A stretch of 64,000 bases of DNA. Origin: Parapedobacter composti (GTDB taxonomy: Bacteria; Bacteroidota; Bacteroidia; Sphingobacteriales; Sphingobacteriaceae). Both the position numbers and the translations under genes were made by a program. The notes beneath the pieces were generated by a model. The model did no database searches and had not been told where the DNA came from. It saw nothing but the letters and a program-made list of their open reading frames with translations. The stretch's first letter is position 1. Every line of letters starts with the position of its first letter. The stretch lies in assembly GCF_900112315.1 (NCBI RefSeq), contig NZ_FOLL01000002.1:62001-126000 (forward strand), given 5' to 3'. Below are positions 18,255 to 27,871 of this stretch, in pieces.

Positions 18255-19328
18255 TTAGAACTTATAGGTAAAGGACAGGAATATGTTTCTCCCGATTCTG
18301 GCGCGGTAAGTAATGCGGTCGCCGTTTTCCGGTTCGTAGGCGCTGGTGTGGTTGCTTTTCGGCTTCATGGGAATACCTTGTGCATTGGGAACACCCGGTT
18401 CATACCCGTTGATGTTCTGGTAAAACAGGATATACTCATCCAGCAGGTTGCTCACATCCAGCTTCAGCTCGGCCTTTCGTTTCAACAGTTTGGTGCTTAC
18501 CTGTACGTCCAGCAGGTTTCGACCGTTTTCGTATTCAACCTGAGCGGGGTCCAGGTGGATGGTATTGCTGCGGTGGCCGTTGCGGTTGTAGCTGGCGGTA
18601 AAACCAAAAACATCATCCTGGTAGGCGATGCCTGCATTAATAATCCAGGGAGCCTGGCCATATAAAGGACGATCCTGTGCAGGAACACGTTTGATTGCAA
18701 AGTTGTCGTTGGGCAGCGGCACTTCCTGCACTTCAACCCTTGATTTTAATAACGTTGTGTTACCAAACAGCGTGATGTTGTGCAGCCATGGCTTATCGGC
18801 AATAAAGCCCAGCGATTTACGGATTTCCATTTCCACGCCGTAGTTTCTGGCAGCGTACTGGTTCTGGAAACGGTACTGCCCGTCTTGTACAAAGATCAGC
18901 TCAATCGGATCTTTCATTTTCTTGTAGAAGCCTGAGATGGAAACAATCTCCCCGGCCGAAGGATACCATTCGTAACGCAGGTCGAAGTTGTCTACAATGG
19001 TAGACACCAGCTGTCTGCCGCTGATGTTTGCATCCAGTTCGAAATCGTAGAAGCCGAAGTAGGCGGTCTCCCTGAAGTCGGGCCGGATAGCAGTTTTGCT
19101 GTAGGCCAGGCGGGCATTCATTTGTGGGGTGAGGCTGTAGGTGAGGTTGGCCGAAGGCAGCATGCGCCAGTTTTGCTCGCCAACAGTCATGAATAATTCG
19201 TAGCTTGAACCAAACCGCTTCCTGGCATATTCCTCCTGCCGGTTGCTGAGATTGTAATGTTCTGCCCGAACACCGTATACCAGGCGCAGCTGACCTTCAA
19301 TACCCACGCGTATGAGCCAAATCTGCAT
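18255..19328 (-). pseudogene. TonB-dependent receptor, C-terminal fragment
   Basis: The translated product is the C-terminal part of a TonB-dependent outer-membrane receptor: beta-barrel strands such as LRLVYGVRAEHY, ARLAYSKTAIRPDFRE, NYGVEMEIRKSLG, LDVSNLLDEYILFYQ, and the terminal aromatic residue in FLSFTYKF. A full receptor is two to three times longer and starts with a signal peptide and plug domain, neither of which is here. Receptor-like sequence stops between about 19290 and 19328, where BCCT transporter sequence begins on the other strand. It cannot be a functional receptor unless the missing part lies elsewhere by rearrangement. Confidence 0.85.
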
Positions 19329-20405
19329 CCCTGGTTTTTCAGTTGGACCATCCTCTATTGGGCGTGGTGGATTTCCTGGTCGCCATACGTTGGTTTATTT
19401 ATCGCCAGAATATCACGCGGACGGACCATCCGTGAATTCATCGGCGCGGTGCTGATTATTCCTACCGCCTTTAATTTTTTCTGGATGACGGTATTCGGAA
19501 ACAGTGCAACTTGGTTGGATAGCTATCAATTAGGCGGACTGTTGAGCAGTATGGCCGATCAGACGGATAGGTTGCTATTCGAATTCCTCAATTTTTTTCC
19601 GGCAACGGGAGTTACCAGTACACTGGCCATTTTCATCATTTTCATCTTTTTTGTCACCTCTGCAGATTCGGGGATTTTCGTAATGAACAGTATCGCCACG
19701 AAAAATGCTGCCAAATCGCCCAAATGGCAGCTTGCTTTCTGGGGTATATTGCTGGCGGTGTTGGCGCTGGTGCTGTTGAATGCGGGCGGACTGGGTTCCC
19801 TCCAAACGATGACCCTGCTTACGGCGCTTCCCTTTTCTTTCATTATGCTGCTTTTCTGCTACAGCCTCATGCAGGGTCTCACGGTAGATGTCAACTATTA
19901 TGAGAAAGAGTTTTCACCCGCTACGGTCACTTGGTCTGGCGTACATTGGAAAGAGCGCCTGCAGCGAATTTTATCCTTCAAGGATCGCAAGGCTGTTGTA
20001 AACTTTCTGCAGCATACCGTTGAGCCGGCGCTTCACGAACTTGCTGCGGCGTTCAACGCGCAAGGGGTGTCGGCCAATGTGGCTGCGGCGGATGATTACA
20101 TGTGGGTTGAACTGACCATCCAGCATGAGCGTATTGATAACTTCAAATACGGAGTGCGTTGCGAAAAGAAAGACATCTCCGATTTTCTGGTGAGCGAAGA
20201 AAATATCCCCGACCTCGACCAAAACCGGACCTATATCCCGCAGTCGTATTTTGGCGACAACCGCGTCGGATATAATATCGAGTATTTTATGCGGGAAGAA
20301 GTGATTGCTGATGTGCTTAAACAATATGAGCGTTTTCTGGAGTTGTCGTCGCAGGTAAAAAACGAAATATTCACGGCAACCAATTTAAAGCGCCGGAATG
20401 AATGA
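19329..20405 (+). pseudogene. BCCT-family transporter, C-terminal fragment
   Basis: From about 19329 the frame encodes WFFSWTILYWAWWISWSPYVGLFIARISRGRTIREF in pieces, the signature around helices 8-9 of betaine/choline/carnitine transporters, followed by the last helices (ADQTDRLLFEF, VTSADSGIFVMNS) and the long cytoplasmic tail of BetT-like proteins. The first seven or so helices are missing and there is no credible start codon; the open frame upstream of 19329 is antisense to the receptor fragment. The 3' end overlaps the convergent gene at 20371 by 35 bp. Confidence 0.85.
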
Positions 20406-21729
20406 GCTGGACCAAACTGTTGACCGACTCATCCGGCAGCGTCATCCTCCCATGGACCACCATTTCCGCGTCCGCCTTGCGGATTCCCTGTATTTCAATG
20501 GTGGAAAGCGGCGCAAGAAGGGCTTCCAAGCGTCCGGGCAGGACCCCTTGTTGCGTGGCGGAAACGATGTCGAAATAGCCATACAGGAAGTCTCCGCCGC
20601 CACTGCCTTTACCGACGGCGGCCAGCTGTTTTTCCGCATCTTGCACCGTACTGAAAAACAACCGCTTATCCGCGTCAGCATAAGTATATAGCGAAAACAA
20701 CGGAAAGACCTCCGGCTTTATCCGCGCCAAATCGGCATCCAGGATACCCTGCGCTGCCAAATAAGCGGCCAAATGCTTTGTATCCGACGAAATTGCCCCA
20801 AATAAGGCCGGTACCGACCGATCGACCGCCTCACGCACTTCCACCGGATTGAAATCGTCGTCGTACGCATAGTTAATCACGGTATCCTGTTGCGTGGTAG
20901 CTCCCCGCCACTGCACGCAGGTCTTGCCGCTGATATACCGCATCAAGCTGTCCCGGCTTACCGTATGCCCGCCAGACTGCCAGGCAGGCGGCATCAAGGA
21001 CCAGCACCAAGCAGGTAACTGTAAGAATCCGGTGTTGCCCGTTTTCAACTGCGACGGAAATTCAGCAGCATCTCCTGCCCCGTTGGTGGAGAAGGCTATT
21101 TCCCCGCGCTTAAAGTCCAGCCGGAGCGCGTGTTGCCCCATGATATTGAGGTGCCCCTTACGGTTCTTTAACTCGCTGAATCGGCTCGCCGCCAACGGCT
21201 CCTGTTGGTCGCCCTGCAGCAGCCCCCGGAGGTGTTCCGCTACGGACGCCAGCTGCTCACCCGGTTCCCAGCAAAGGGCGAAGGCGATACTGTCCGCGCT
21301 GTGAAGCGCAACCAAGTGCTGCGATACCACCCGGCTAAACGGCGTCGCAGCCTCATACGCCCAGTCCTGTTGGCGGATAAACGCCTGAAGCTCCCCGACA
21401 TCGTTGATACGCAGTACACCAAATAACACGTGCGGCCTATCTGCAAACCGGTAGAGAAACAGGTTGGCAGGTATCGCCAATCCGATATCGGACCGTAAAA
21501 AACGATAGGTCCCGCCACGTTCCGCGTCCCGTTTAATAGGCGAAGGGCTCCAAAGTTGGCTCCATAACACATCAGCAACCAATCCGTCAACTTGGACTTT
21601 GACCACCGAAACGGCGCCCCGGGGAACCTGCACGGCATACGATTGGCGCTGCCGATGGGCAAAAAACAAGCCTGTCCCCAAGGTCAGGAGTACCAATACA
21701 GCCGCTGTGATCCAAAGAAGCCGCTTCAT
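20371..21729 (-). CDS. Membrane-anchored exported protein, unknown
   Basis: A 452-residue protein with one N-terminal hydrophobic helix (about 4-24) and a large extracytoplasmic part without a family I recognise with confidence. Its general make-up (repeated F-G-x-L-R and TGFLQLP-type segments) resembles the DUF4836-like protein encoded just upstream, so it may be a distant relative. It is the last gene of a three-gene unit (23693, 21754, 20371) that starts from the dyad promoter at 24401-24450. Confidence 0.75.
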   Translation of the reverse strand: MKRLLWITAAVLVLLTLGTGLFFAHRQRQSYAVQVPRGAVSVVKVQVDGLVADVLWSQLWSPSPIKRDAERGGTYRFLRSDIGLAIPANLFLYRFADRPHVLFGVLRINDVGELQAFIRQQDWAYEAATPFSRVVSQHLVALHSADSIAFALCWEPGEQLASVAEHLRGLLQGDQQEPLAASRFSELKNRKGHLNIMGQHALRLDFKRGEIAFSTNGAGDAAEFPSQLKTGNTGFLQLPAWCWSLMPPAWQSGGHTVSRDSLMRYISGKTCVQWRGATTQQDTVINYAYDDDFNPVEVREAVDRSVPALFGAISSDTKHLAAYLAAQGILDADLARIKPEVFPLFSLYTYADADKRLFFSTVQDAEKQLAAVGKGSGGGDFLYGYFDIVSATQQGVLPGRLEALLAPLSTIEIQGIRKADAEMVVHGRMTLPDESVNSLVQLIHSGALNWLP

Positions 21730-21753
21730 AACCGGATATCGTTCGCAGCCGGG

Positions 21754-23691
21754 CTACCGCCTATCGTTCGACGCATAATCGACCAACCATAACAGGTATT
21801 GCAGTGCATTACTGAAATCTTTGGGCGCCTGCGCAACAAATTCACCGGAGAACGTATTCCCTTTCATTTTTCCGCTACGGAAATAGAAATTCCCCAGATG
21901 GCCAAACAATTGCTTGAACCGGATATGTTCTTCAAGTGCCGAGAGTTCCTCATCGGAAAATCGTCCCAAGGCTTGCTGGGTGTTCAGAAAACCGGTCATT
22001 ATATTCTGGCGGAGCAGTTTCCGGTGAAACCGGCTGGCTTTGCTCACGGTGCGATTGCTTGCTATCCGTTCCAGTTGGTCGTGGGCAGTCCCGAGGAAAA
22101 CAATACCGTTTCTGTAAGTCACATAAAGCGGAGCGGGCAATTTGCGGTGACTCAGGGCATACACCCGGTTGTCCAACGTCCCCACGCCTTTGTTCACTGT
22201 GTAATCCATAAGCCGCTGGTACAAGGCGTGGTTGTCGGATGAAAACATCAAGAGGAAGTCGGGAATGGTCTCGGTTTTCGTCTTTTCGACTTCCGTCACA
22301 TTGTAGTCCTCGTCGTATTCATAATCGGTGTAGGCAATTTCGTGCTGGGTGAGGCCATTCAGCACGAACAATGCATCCCCCTTCACCGTTTCACCGATTG
22401 CTTTTTCATCCAGCAGCAACGCCAGGATATCCGTTCCAATATGGATTTCTTCTTCATATCCGCCCACCATCGGACCGTAAATCTTGCCGAGCATTTTGGG
22501 AAACTCCTCCATATACGCTTCCATATCAATCGCATAGGCGAAAAAACCCATCAACGAATCGCTGTCCAGGTAACGGAGGAATTTCCGGTTGATTTTGTGG
22601 TCGTAGATCCGGGCATATGAGTGAGCGAGGTCGCCTTGCACGTCGAGTGAAGTCTTCAGCGTCAGTTCATCTTCATTGGCATAGACACCGGCCTGAAGGC
22701 TGCCGAAACCTATGGCCGATGTAGACGGGTAACGCCCTGCCAGCAACGAAAGGAAAAATTGGTCATAAATCAGTCCAAGGTTACGCACCCATGCCGTCAC
22801 CAAGGCATCCTTATCCAAGCTTTGTACATAAGAAGCATTGTTTAAAATATGCTGCCGCGGCAAATCGGATAAGACCTGCTCCGCATAAGCGCCGACCCAC
22901 ACGGCCACCAATGAATCCTTCTTTCGGCGATTGGTTTCATACTGACTCCAATAACCGTCATCATAGCCGTCTGTTGCCGCGGTATCCCATGTACTATCGT
23001 CCCAACCGAAGCCGTTATCCAACGTATCGATGTCCCACCCGGCGGTGTCAATGACGACCTCGGTCGTGTCCAAACCTTCATAAGGAGGAAGCACGTACTC
23101 ATCAGCATATTCTTCCGTATACCCATCGTTGTCAAACGTGTCGGCGTATGCATAGGTATCGCCATAGTTGTCCTGTAAAATACCGTACCGGGCGGCCACC
23201 CCCTCATCATAAAAAAAATCGTCTACCACGCTGCCGAAGGTAATCACGGCCAATCGGTCATTCCACCGCACGGTGGCGCCCAGCGATGCCGTGTCGACTT
23301 CGGCACGGTATATACCGTCTGCTTCAGTGAGGGCACCGCCACCGAACCCCTTAGCAAACTGGCTGCTATTTTTCAACGGCAACAATATGGTGTGATACCA
23401 TATGCTGTCGGTCTGCCGGGTATAATAGTATAAGGATGAGTGGATGTCTACCCCCATATCTTCAATGGATGTCAGGGGAATACCTGCTTCCTTTCCGAAG
23501 GCTTGCAGCATTTTCGTGCCCAACATGGAGGTGCTGAAATCGGCCACGTCCACTAAGTTAAAAAAGTGACCGGTCCTGACGGACACCACGGCAAAGGCGT
23601 CCTCCGGAATACGGTGCGCCAAGTCCTGCGCATACGCATAAACCTGGCATAAACACGCCATGGCGGTTAAGAAAGAAGTGGTTTTTGTCAT
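21754..23691 (-). CDS. DUF4836-like exported protein with acidic insert
   Basis: A 645-residue protein with a signal peptide ending near residue 22, then AHRIPEDAFAVVSVRTGHFFNLVD, which resembles the start of DUF4836-type secreted proteins of Bacteroidota (tentative). Residues about 170-260 form a remarkable low-complexity stretch full of Asp, Tyr, Gly, Thr and Trp (many D-G-Y and D-T-x-D pieces), likely an extended surface or Ca-binding linker. It starts 1 bp after the preceding stop at 23693, so translation is coupled. Confidence 0.78.
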   Translation of the reverse strand: MTKTTSFLTAMACLCQVYAYAQDLAHRIPEDAFAVVSVRTGHFFNLVDVADFSTSMLGTKMLQAFGKEAGIPLTSIEDMGVDIHSSLYYYTRQTDSIWYHTILLPLKNSSQFAKGFGGGALTEADGIYRAEVDTASLGATVRWNDRLAVITFGSVVDDFFYDEGVAARYGILQDNYGDTYAYADTFDNDGYTEEYADEYVLPPYEGLDTTEVVIDTAGWDIDTLDNGFGWDDSTWDTAATDGYDDGYWSQYETNRRKKDSLVAVWVGAYAEQVLSDLPRQHILNNASYVQSLDKDALVTAWVRNLGLIYDQFFLSLLAGRYPSTSAIGFGSLQAGVYANEDELTLKTSLDVQGDLAHSYARIYDHKINRKFLRYLDSDSLMGFFAYAIDMEAYMEEFPKMLGKIYGPMVGGYEEEIHIGTDILALLLDEKAIGETVKGDALFVLNGLTQHEIAYTDYEYDEDYNVTEVEKTKTETIPDFLLMFSSDNHALYQRLMDYTVNKGVGTLDNRVYALSHRKLPAPLYVTYRNGIVFLGTAHDQLERIASNRTVSKASRFHRKLLRQNIMTGFLNTQQALGRFSDEELSALEEHIRFKQLFGHLGNFYFRSGKMKGNTFSGEFVAQAPKDFSNALQYLLWLVDYASNDRR

Positions 23692-23692
23692 A

Positions 23693-24379
23693 CTACTGTG
23701 CTAATTGAATACGGTTAGAAAGTGATTGGTTGCCATTGATAAGATCCATGATACGGGTTTGCAACATGACGGCTTTCTTTGATGCGGCCAGCTTTGCCGC
23801 GCCGTTGCTTTGTTGGCTGACCGGCCGCTCGAAGCGGTAGATACTGGTATATAACGCGTCCTTGAATATGGCCTGATCGGCGGGCTTCAGCCGGTTATAC
23901 TCCGCCTTCGCTTGCGGAAGATGCGTATACGCCCGCCTGAATGTGCCATGGCGCCGGTCATACGCATATGAACTCTGGCTGTCCATCGGCATCTTCATTT
24001 CTTTGAACGCCATATTCATCACGTCGTTGAGGTCCGACACGTTGCTGAACGAGAATTTCATCACGGCGATGTAGGTATCGAAATTCACCTGATGTGTGAC
24101 GTTGGTAATGCCGGGTATAGCTGCCAGCCGATCGGCCAGCGCGGACATCTCGCGGCGGATATCCGCCTGTGAGGGCACCTTATAGCTGTTGACACTGTCC
24201 AACAGCATAATCGACGCGAGCTTCGTACGGCTTTGACTCAGATTGGCCGTCAGCGTCACCGTTCCGGAACCATCCTCACGCACGGAAATGTCTTCAATAA
24301 CCTGAAAACACGAGGTGAGACAGGAGCAAGACAGTACAACGCACATTAACCGGACAAGTCGACTTTTCGTCTTAATCAT
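23693..24379 (-). CDS. Lipoprotein, first gene of the dyad-driven operon
   Basis: A 228-residue lipoprotein from the ATG at 24379 (lipobox ending at Cys24, LTSC). An open frame reaches 24427 but would run through the promoter. The domain after residue 30 contains EDGSGTVTLTANLSQSR and looks like a beta-rich domain found in Bacteroidota lipoproteins with a leading DGSG; function unknown. The leader should be about 16 nt, given the -7 box at 24401-24408. Confidence 0.8.
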   Translation of the reverse strand: MIKTKSRLVRLMCVVLSCSCLTSCFQVIEDISVREDGSGTVTLTANLSQSRTKLASIMLLDSVNSYKVPSQADIRREMSALADRLAAIPGITNVTHQVNFDTYIAVMKFSFSNVSDLNDVMNMAFKEMKMPMDSQSSYAYDRRHGTFRRAYTHLPQAKAEYNRLKPADQAIFKDALYTSIYRFERPVSQQSNGAAKLAASKKAVMLQTRIMDLINGNQSLSNRIQLAQ

Positions 24380-24400
24380 GGAAGCTTTCGATAACACCGG

Positions 24401-24450
24401 CAAATATAGTCTTTCGTTCCAGCTCATGAAACCCCTGTTTTCGGGGATGT
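24401..24450 (-). promoter_or_regulatory. Dyad promoter 1 (for the 24379 operon)
   Basis: The dyad spans 24429-24450, with halves AAACCCCTGTT and TTCGGGGATGT. On the minus strand its half starts at 24439, exactly 31 nt before the first base of TATATTTG (24401-24408), a full TAnnTTTG match. Confidence 0.75.
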
Positions 24451-24810
24451 TTTATTATCGTCTTCGATGCGATGTACCGTTGGCAGCCTACTTCAAGCAT
24501 ACGATTGGCGTAGGTCTACCTTACCCGAAATTTAGCTAAACAAGTATATTAGCATGAATATAAGTTGCATTTTCTTTTTAATATAGTAGATTAACAACTG
24601 AGCAAACTCCGAACGAACACCGATAAAATCCGAGCAAAAGGCAAGAAATGTGGAAGCAAGAGGGAGGAAAGAGGTACCGCAGGCGGAATTTGGTGTGGGC
24701 ACGGCTGCCGAACCCCGTGTTAAATGCGGTTGCCCTGCCGCTTCCACCGTGTGACATTTACATATTTACATATTTTGCTTATTTTGCAACCCATAATTGC
24801 AAAAAGGCCT
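24451..24810. other. Gene-free stretch upstream of the first TPR kinase
   Basis: I see no gene here. The stretch holds a perfect inverted repeat TTTTGCAA/TTGCAAAA (24782-24789 and 24797-24804) only 6 bp before the kinase start, and a T/A-rich block with ACATATTT repeated near 24759-24777. No -7 box fits the consensus. A long reading frame starting at 24724 is an N-terminal overrun of the kinase. Confidence 0.5.
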
Positions 24811-26877
24811 ATGGACAATCCCCGCATGCATTGTTGGCTGGCCGTCGTTTCTGCTGTATGCTTCTTCGGAATCGGCACCGTGATAGCCGCGCCACGCCAA
24901 ACAAACAGCCTCACGCAGGAATTCAAGACGGCTACCACAGACTCCGCCAGGATCGCTATCCTGACGGAAATGGCCCGGCGGGTGCCGCACAGCGATTCAG
25001 CCAAAGCGTTGACGCTGTGGAAACAGGTGCTGGATCTGGCCGTCAGGAGCCGGGATCCGCTCAGTGAGGCGAAGACCTACCTGAACATAGGCTCCTGGCA
25101 CTACGACCATTACCGGACCGATGAAGCCGACCGCTACAACAGGCGGGTTCAGGAGTTAACTGAACACGACACCGCACGCAACGCACGGGTGCTGTATGCC
25201 AAAAGCCAAATCAATGCGGCCAACATCGCCTGGCAGCGCAATCGCGTCGATGACGCGCTGAGCGGCTACCTGGACGTCCTCCCCCTGCTCAACCAGCTGG
25301 CCGACATGGAGTCCCTGGCACTCATCAATACCAACATCGGTATTTTATTCAACAACCAACAGCAATACGATAAATCGGCACACTATTTCCTGGCGGCGGC
25401 TGATCAATACAAGCAGCTAACGCCTATACGCCATAGCGATATCGCCGACATTTACATCATCCTTGCTGGGCACGGTCTACGCACCGATAACCTGCCGGAT
25501 GCACCGCCAGATACCTATAATGGTCAGGGAAATGCCTACCTCGATAGCGCACTCCACTACCTGCTGTCCTTGGATGGCCGACACCGCAAATGGGCGGATT
25601 ACTACAACATGAAAGGGCGCTACCAACTCGCTTCGGGCGACCTGACGGGAGCGGAGCAGGCCTTCCGCAGGGGTTTGCCCATTGCGCGGCAATACAACGA
25701 CACCTATACGTCCTGCGACATCCTGCTGCATCTTTCGGAGCTGTACGAGCGCCGGGGGGAGTTTGCCAAGACGAGGCCGTTGCTGGACGAACTGCTGCAG
25801 ACCAGCCAAACCAACCAGGTAGGCACGTACCAGTTGAAGGCGCTCCGGGCACTATCGCGCATGGAGCATCGCCTCAAGCAGCCAGACCGGGCCTATCGTT
25901 ACCTGGCGCAATACATCGATTTGGCAGACAGCCTGCATTACGTGGAAAATACCAAAACCCTCCATGAAATGGAGGAAAAATACAAGCTGGCCGAGGCGGA
26001 AAACAACGTATTGATGCTGCAACGGGAAAACGAGCAAAAGGATTTCGCCATTGAGCGCAACCGTTGGTACATCGGATTGCTGCTCGGTATTTCCATCCCT
26101 TTGCTGGCCACCTGCATCCTGATTTTCCTGCTGTACCGCAATAAACGCAAGCTGTTGGTTCAGCAGCAGCGCGTGCACGCCCTTGATGTGGAACGCATGG
26201 AACAGGTACATCGGAACTCCCTGCTCTCTGCCCTGCTGGAAGGCCAGGAAAAAGAACGGGAACGGCTGGCGCGCGACCTGCACGATGGACTGGGGGGTAT
26301 TCTTTCGAGCATCAAGATGGATCTCTCACGCATTGCGCATGCCTTGCCGGAAGACGTTGCCCAGCGCCCGATGTTGGCTTCGGTAGCCAGCAACGTGGAT
26401 GGTGCGGTGGAAGAACTGCGTGGAATCGCCCACAGCATGATGCCGTCCATGCTGGTCAAGTACGGTCTGGTGGAGGCATTGCGAGAGTTTTGCGACAAAT
26501 TAAAACGCGCGGGTGTACCGGTTTTCTATCAGGTCATCCACTATCGCCAACCGGTCGCGCGGTCGCGCGAAATGGCGCTTTACCGCATTGCACAGGAACT
26601 GATCAACAATTGCGTCAAGCATGCGGAAGCAACGGAAATACTGGTGCAGTTGCAGCAATCCGATGCCACGGTCACGCTCGTGGTCGAAGACGACGGCCGG
26701 GGATTTGACACTGCGCGCTCCCGCAGCGGCGCAGGGCTCCGAAATGTGGGGATGCGCACCGATTTGCTGGAGGGCACATTCGATATCCGGTCCGACAACG
26801 GAGTCGGTACGACGTTTACCGTCGAATGCCCCATATCGGCTACGCTTGTATCAGCCCGTATTCCATCGCCAGTTTGA
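24811..26877 (+). CDS. TPR-containing sensor histidine kinase 1
   Basis: A 688-residue inner-membrane kinase. After a signal peptide (about residues 1-28) come periplasmic TPR-like helices to about 410, one transmembrane helix at about 421-441, a HisKA_3 dimerisation domain with RDLHDGLGG (phospho-acceptor His491), and a HATPase_c domain with ELINNCVKHA and DDGRGFD. This is the NarL-partner class of kinases. The start at 24811 begins the signal peptide; ATG at 24826 is an alternative. Its 3' end overlaps, in convergent orientation, the response regulator gene by 38 bp. That regulator is the only one in the window and is the likely partner. Confidence 0.92.
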   Translation: MDNPRMHCWLAVVSAVCFFGIGTVIAAPRQTNSLTQEFKTATTDSARIAILTEMARRVPHSDSAKALTLWKQVLDLAVRSRDPLSEAKTYLNIGSWHYDHYRTDEADRYNRRVQELTEHDTARNARVLYAKSQINAANIAWQRNRVDDALSGYLDVLPLLNQLADMESLALINTNIGILFNNQQQYDKSAHYFLAAADQYKQLTPIRHSDIADIYIILAGHGLRTDNLPDAPPDTYNGQGNAYLDSALHYLLSLDGRHRKWADYYNMKGRYQLASGDLTGAEQAFRRGLPIARQYNDTYTSCDILLHLSELYERRGEFAKTRPLLDELLQTSQTNQVGTYQLKALRALSRMEHRLKQPDRAYRYLAQYIDLADSLHYVENTKTLHEMEEKYKLAEAENNVLMLQRENEQKDFAIERNRWYIGLLLGISIPLLATCILIFLLYRNKRKLLVQQQRVHALDVERMEQVHRNSLLSALLEGQEKERERLARDLHDGLGGILSSIKMDLSRIAHALPEDVAQRPMLASVASNVDGAVEELRGIAHSMMPSMLVKYGLVEALREFCDKLKRAGVPVFYQVIHYRQPVARSREMALYRIAQELINNCVKHAEATEILVQLQQSDATVTLVVEDDGRGFDTARSRSGAGLRNVGMRTDLLEGTFDIRSDNGVGTTFTVECPISATLVSARIPSPV

Positions 26878-27469
26878 TGGCCGATGCCAGGTTCTTGACC
26901 TCAAACTTTTCCATCAGGTTCTTGCGGTGGCTTTCTACGGTATGCGGACTGATAAACAGTACCGCGGCGATCTCCTGCGTGGTCAGTCCTTTGGCCGCCT
27001 GGTGGAGGATCTCTTTTTCCCGGCGGGTGACCTTGGGTACGCTCTTCAGCCCCTCCGTGGTTTTCCGCTTCATGATTTCGGCCGACTGCGAGCACAGGAA
27101 GCGCCGGCCGTTGATGACGGTACGGATGCCGTCGACGATTTCCTCCCCCACCGCATTCTTCTGGATGTAGCCGTCGGCGCCTTCCTGAAACATGCTGTTG
27201 ATTACCGCGTATTCATTATGCACGCTGAGCGCGATAATCCGCGTGGCCGGCGACAGCGCCTTTACTTTCCGGACCAGGTCGATGCCGTTGATATCCGGCA
27301 GGTTGATGTCAAGCAGCAGCACCGCGGGAGGTTCCGATCCAATGGCTTCCAGCGTCGCCGCGGCGTTGGCAAAGCATCCGCTGACCTGAAAGCCGTCGGC
27401 TTCGGAAAGTACATTTTTGAGCCCTTCCAACACCAGCGGATGATCATCTGTAATGAAAATGGATACCAT
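26840..27469 (-). CDS. LuxR/NarL-type response regulator
   Basis: A 209-residue response regulator: receiver domain with acidic Asp8/Asp9, phospho-acceptor Asp54 in LLLDINLP and Lys104 in YIQKN, followed by a LuxR-type HTH (about 146-209, with VTRREKEILHQAAKGLTTQEIA and SPHTVESHRKNLMEKF). LuxR HTH dimers bind inverted repeats, so this protein is the best candidate to bind the 22-bp dyads found before most genes between 24.4 and 56.4 kb. A diverged dyad (27532-27553) lies 63 bp upstream of its own start, without a -7 box at the usual distance. Confidence 0.93.
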   Translation of the reverse strand: MVSIFITDDHPLVLEGLKNVLSEADGFQVSGCFANAAATLEAIGSEPPAVLLLDINLPDINGIDLVRKVKALSPATRIIALSVHNEYAVINSMFQEGADGYIQKNAVGEEIVDGIRTVINGRRFLCSQSAEIMKRKTTEGLKSVPKVTRREKEILHQAAKGLTTQEIAAVLFISPHTVESHRKNLMEKFEVKNLASAIKLAMEYGLIQA

Positions 27470-27530
27470 AATAAAAATTGAGCTGGCTTAAAATTCGATA
27501 TAATTTCCCAAACCAGCCGTGCCGTTCTGA

Positions 27531-27564
27531 AAAATGGCTGATTTTCGGGATGCTCACATCGCGG
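27531..27564. repeat. Direct repeat copy 1 flanking the YafQ module
   Basis: These 34 bp (beginning AAAATGGCTG, ending CACATCGCGG) are identical to 28153-28186; similarity continues a few bases with mismatches. The copy contains a diverged dyad half-site pair (27532-27553). Confidence 0.9.
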
Positions 27565-27598
27565 CGGAATCAGAGGTTGTGGCTCTTTCCAGATGTAC

Positions 27599-27871
27599 TT
27601 AAAATAAATCGCTATGTGTGCCTGTTCTTACCAATGTAATGAGCCTTATGGTGTCCTCTTGCTCCCAAACCAACAGCCAATCGGGTTGGACATGGCATTC
27701 CCAAAACCCTTTGTACTTACCCGTCAATTTGTGCGGTTTGTTTTTTTGCGGGAGTGTACCTTTTTCAACCAACTGGGTAACGACTTCATCGAGAAGTCGC
27801 ATATCCAAACCGCGCTTTTTTGCGAGTTTAATATCTCTTTTGAACTTTCCCGTCTGTTCAAGTTGATACAT
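27599..27871 (-). CDS. yafQ: YafQ-family toxin (RelE superfamily mRNA interferase)
   Basis: A 90-residue endoribonuclease toxin that would cut mRNA on the ribosome. The residues important in E. coli YafQ are all present: His47, His60, Asp64, Trp65, His86 and the C-terminal Phe90, in the motifs HKLTGKYKGFWECH, PDWLLVW and RTGTHSDLF. It overlaps the antitoxin stop codon by one base (TAATG), the standard toxin-second arrangement. AT-rich relative to the surrounding genes, in line with acquisition. It appears intact. Confidence 0.93.
   Translation of the reverse strand: MYQLEQTGKFKRDIKLAKKRGLDMRLLDEVVTQLVEKGTLPQKNKPHKLTGKYKGFWECHVQPDWLLVWEQEDTIRLITLVRTGTHSDLF

Noticed and set aside
27532..27553. 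A working dyad promoter for the response regulator
   Set aside because: The dyad is diverged and the slot 31 nt away (27504-27511) has no -7 box; it may be a remnant or a site of another kind.
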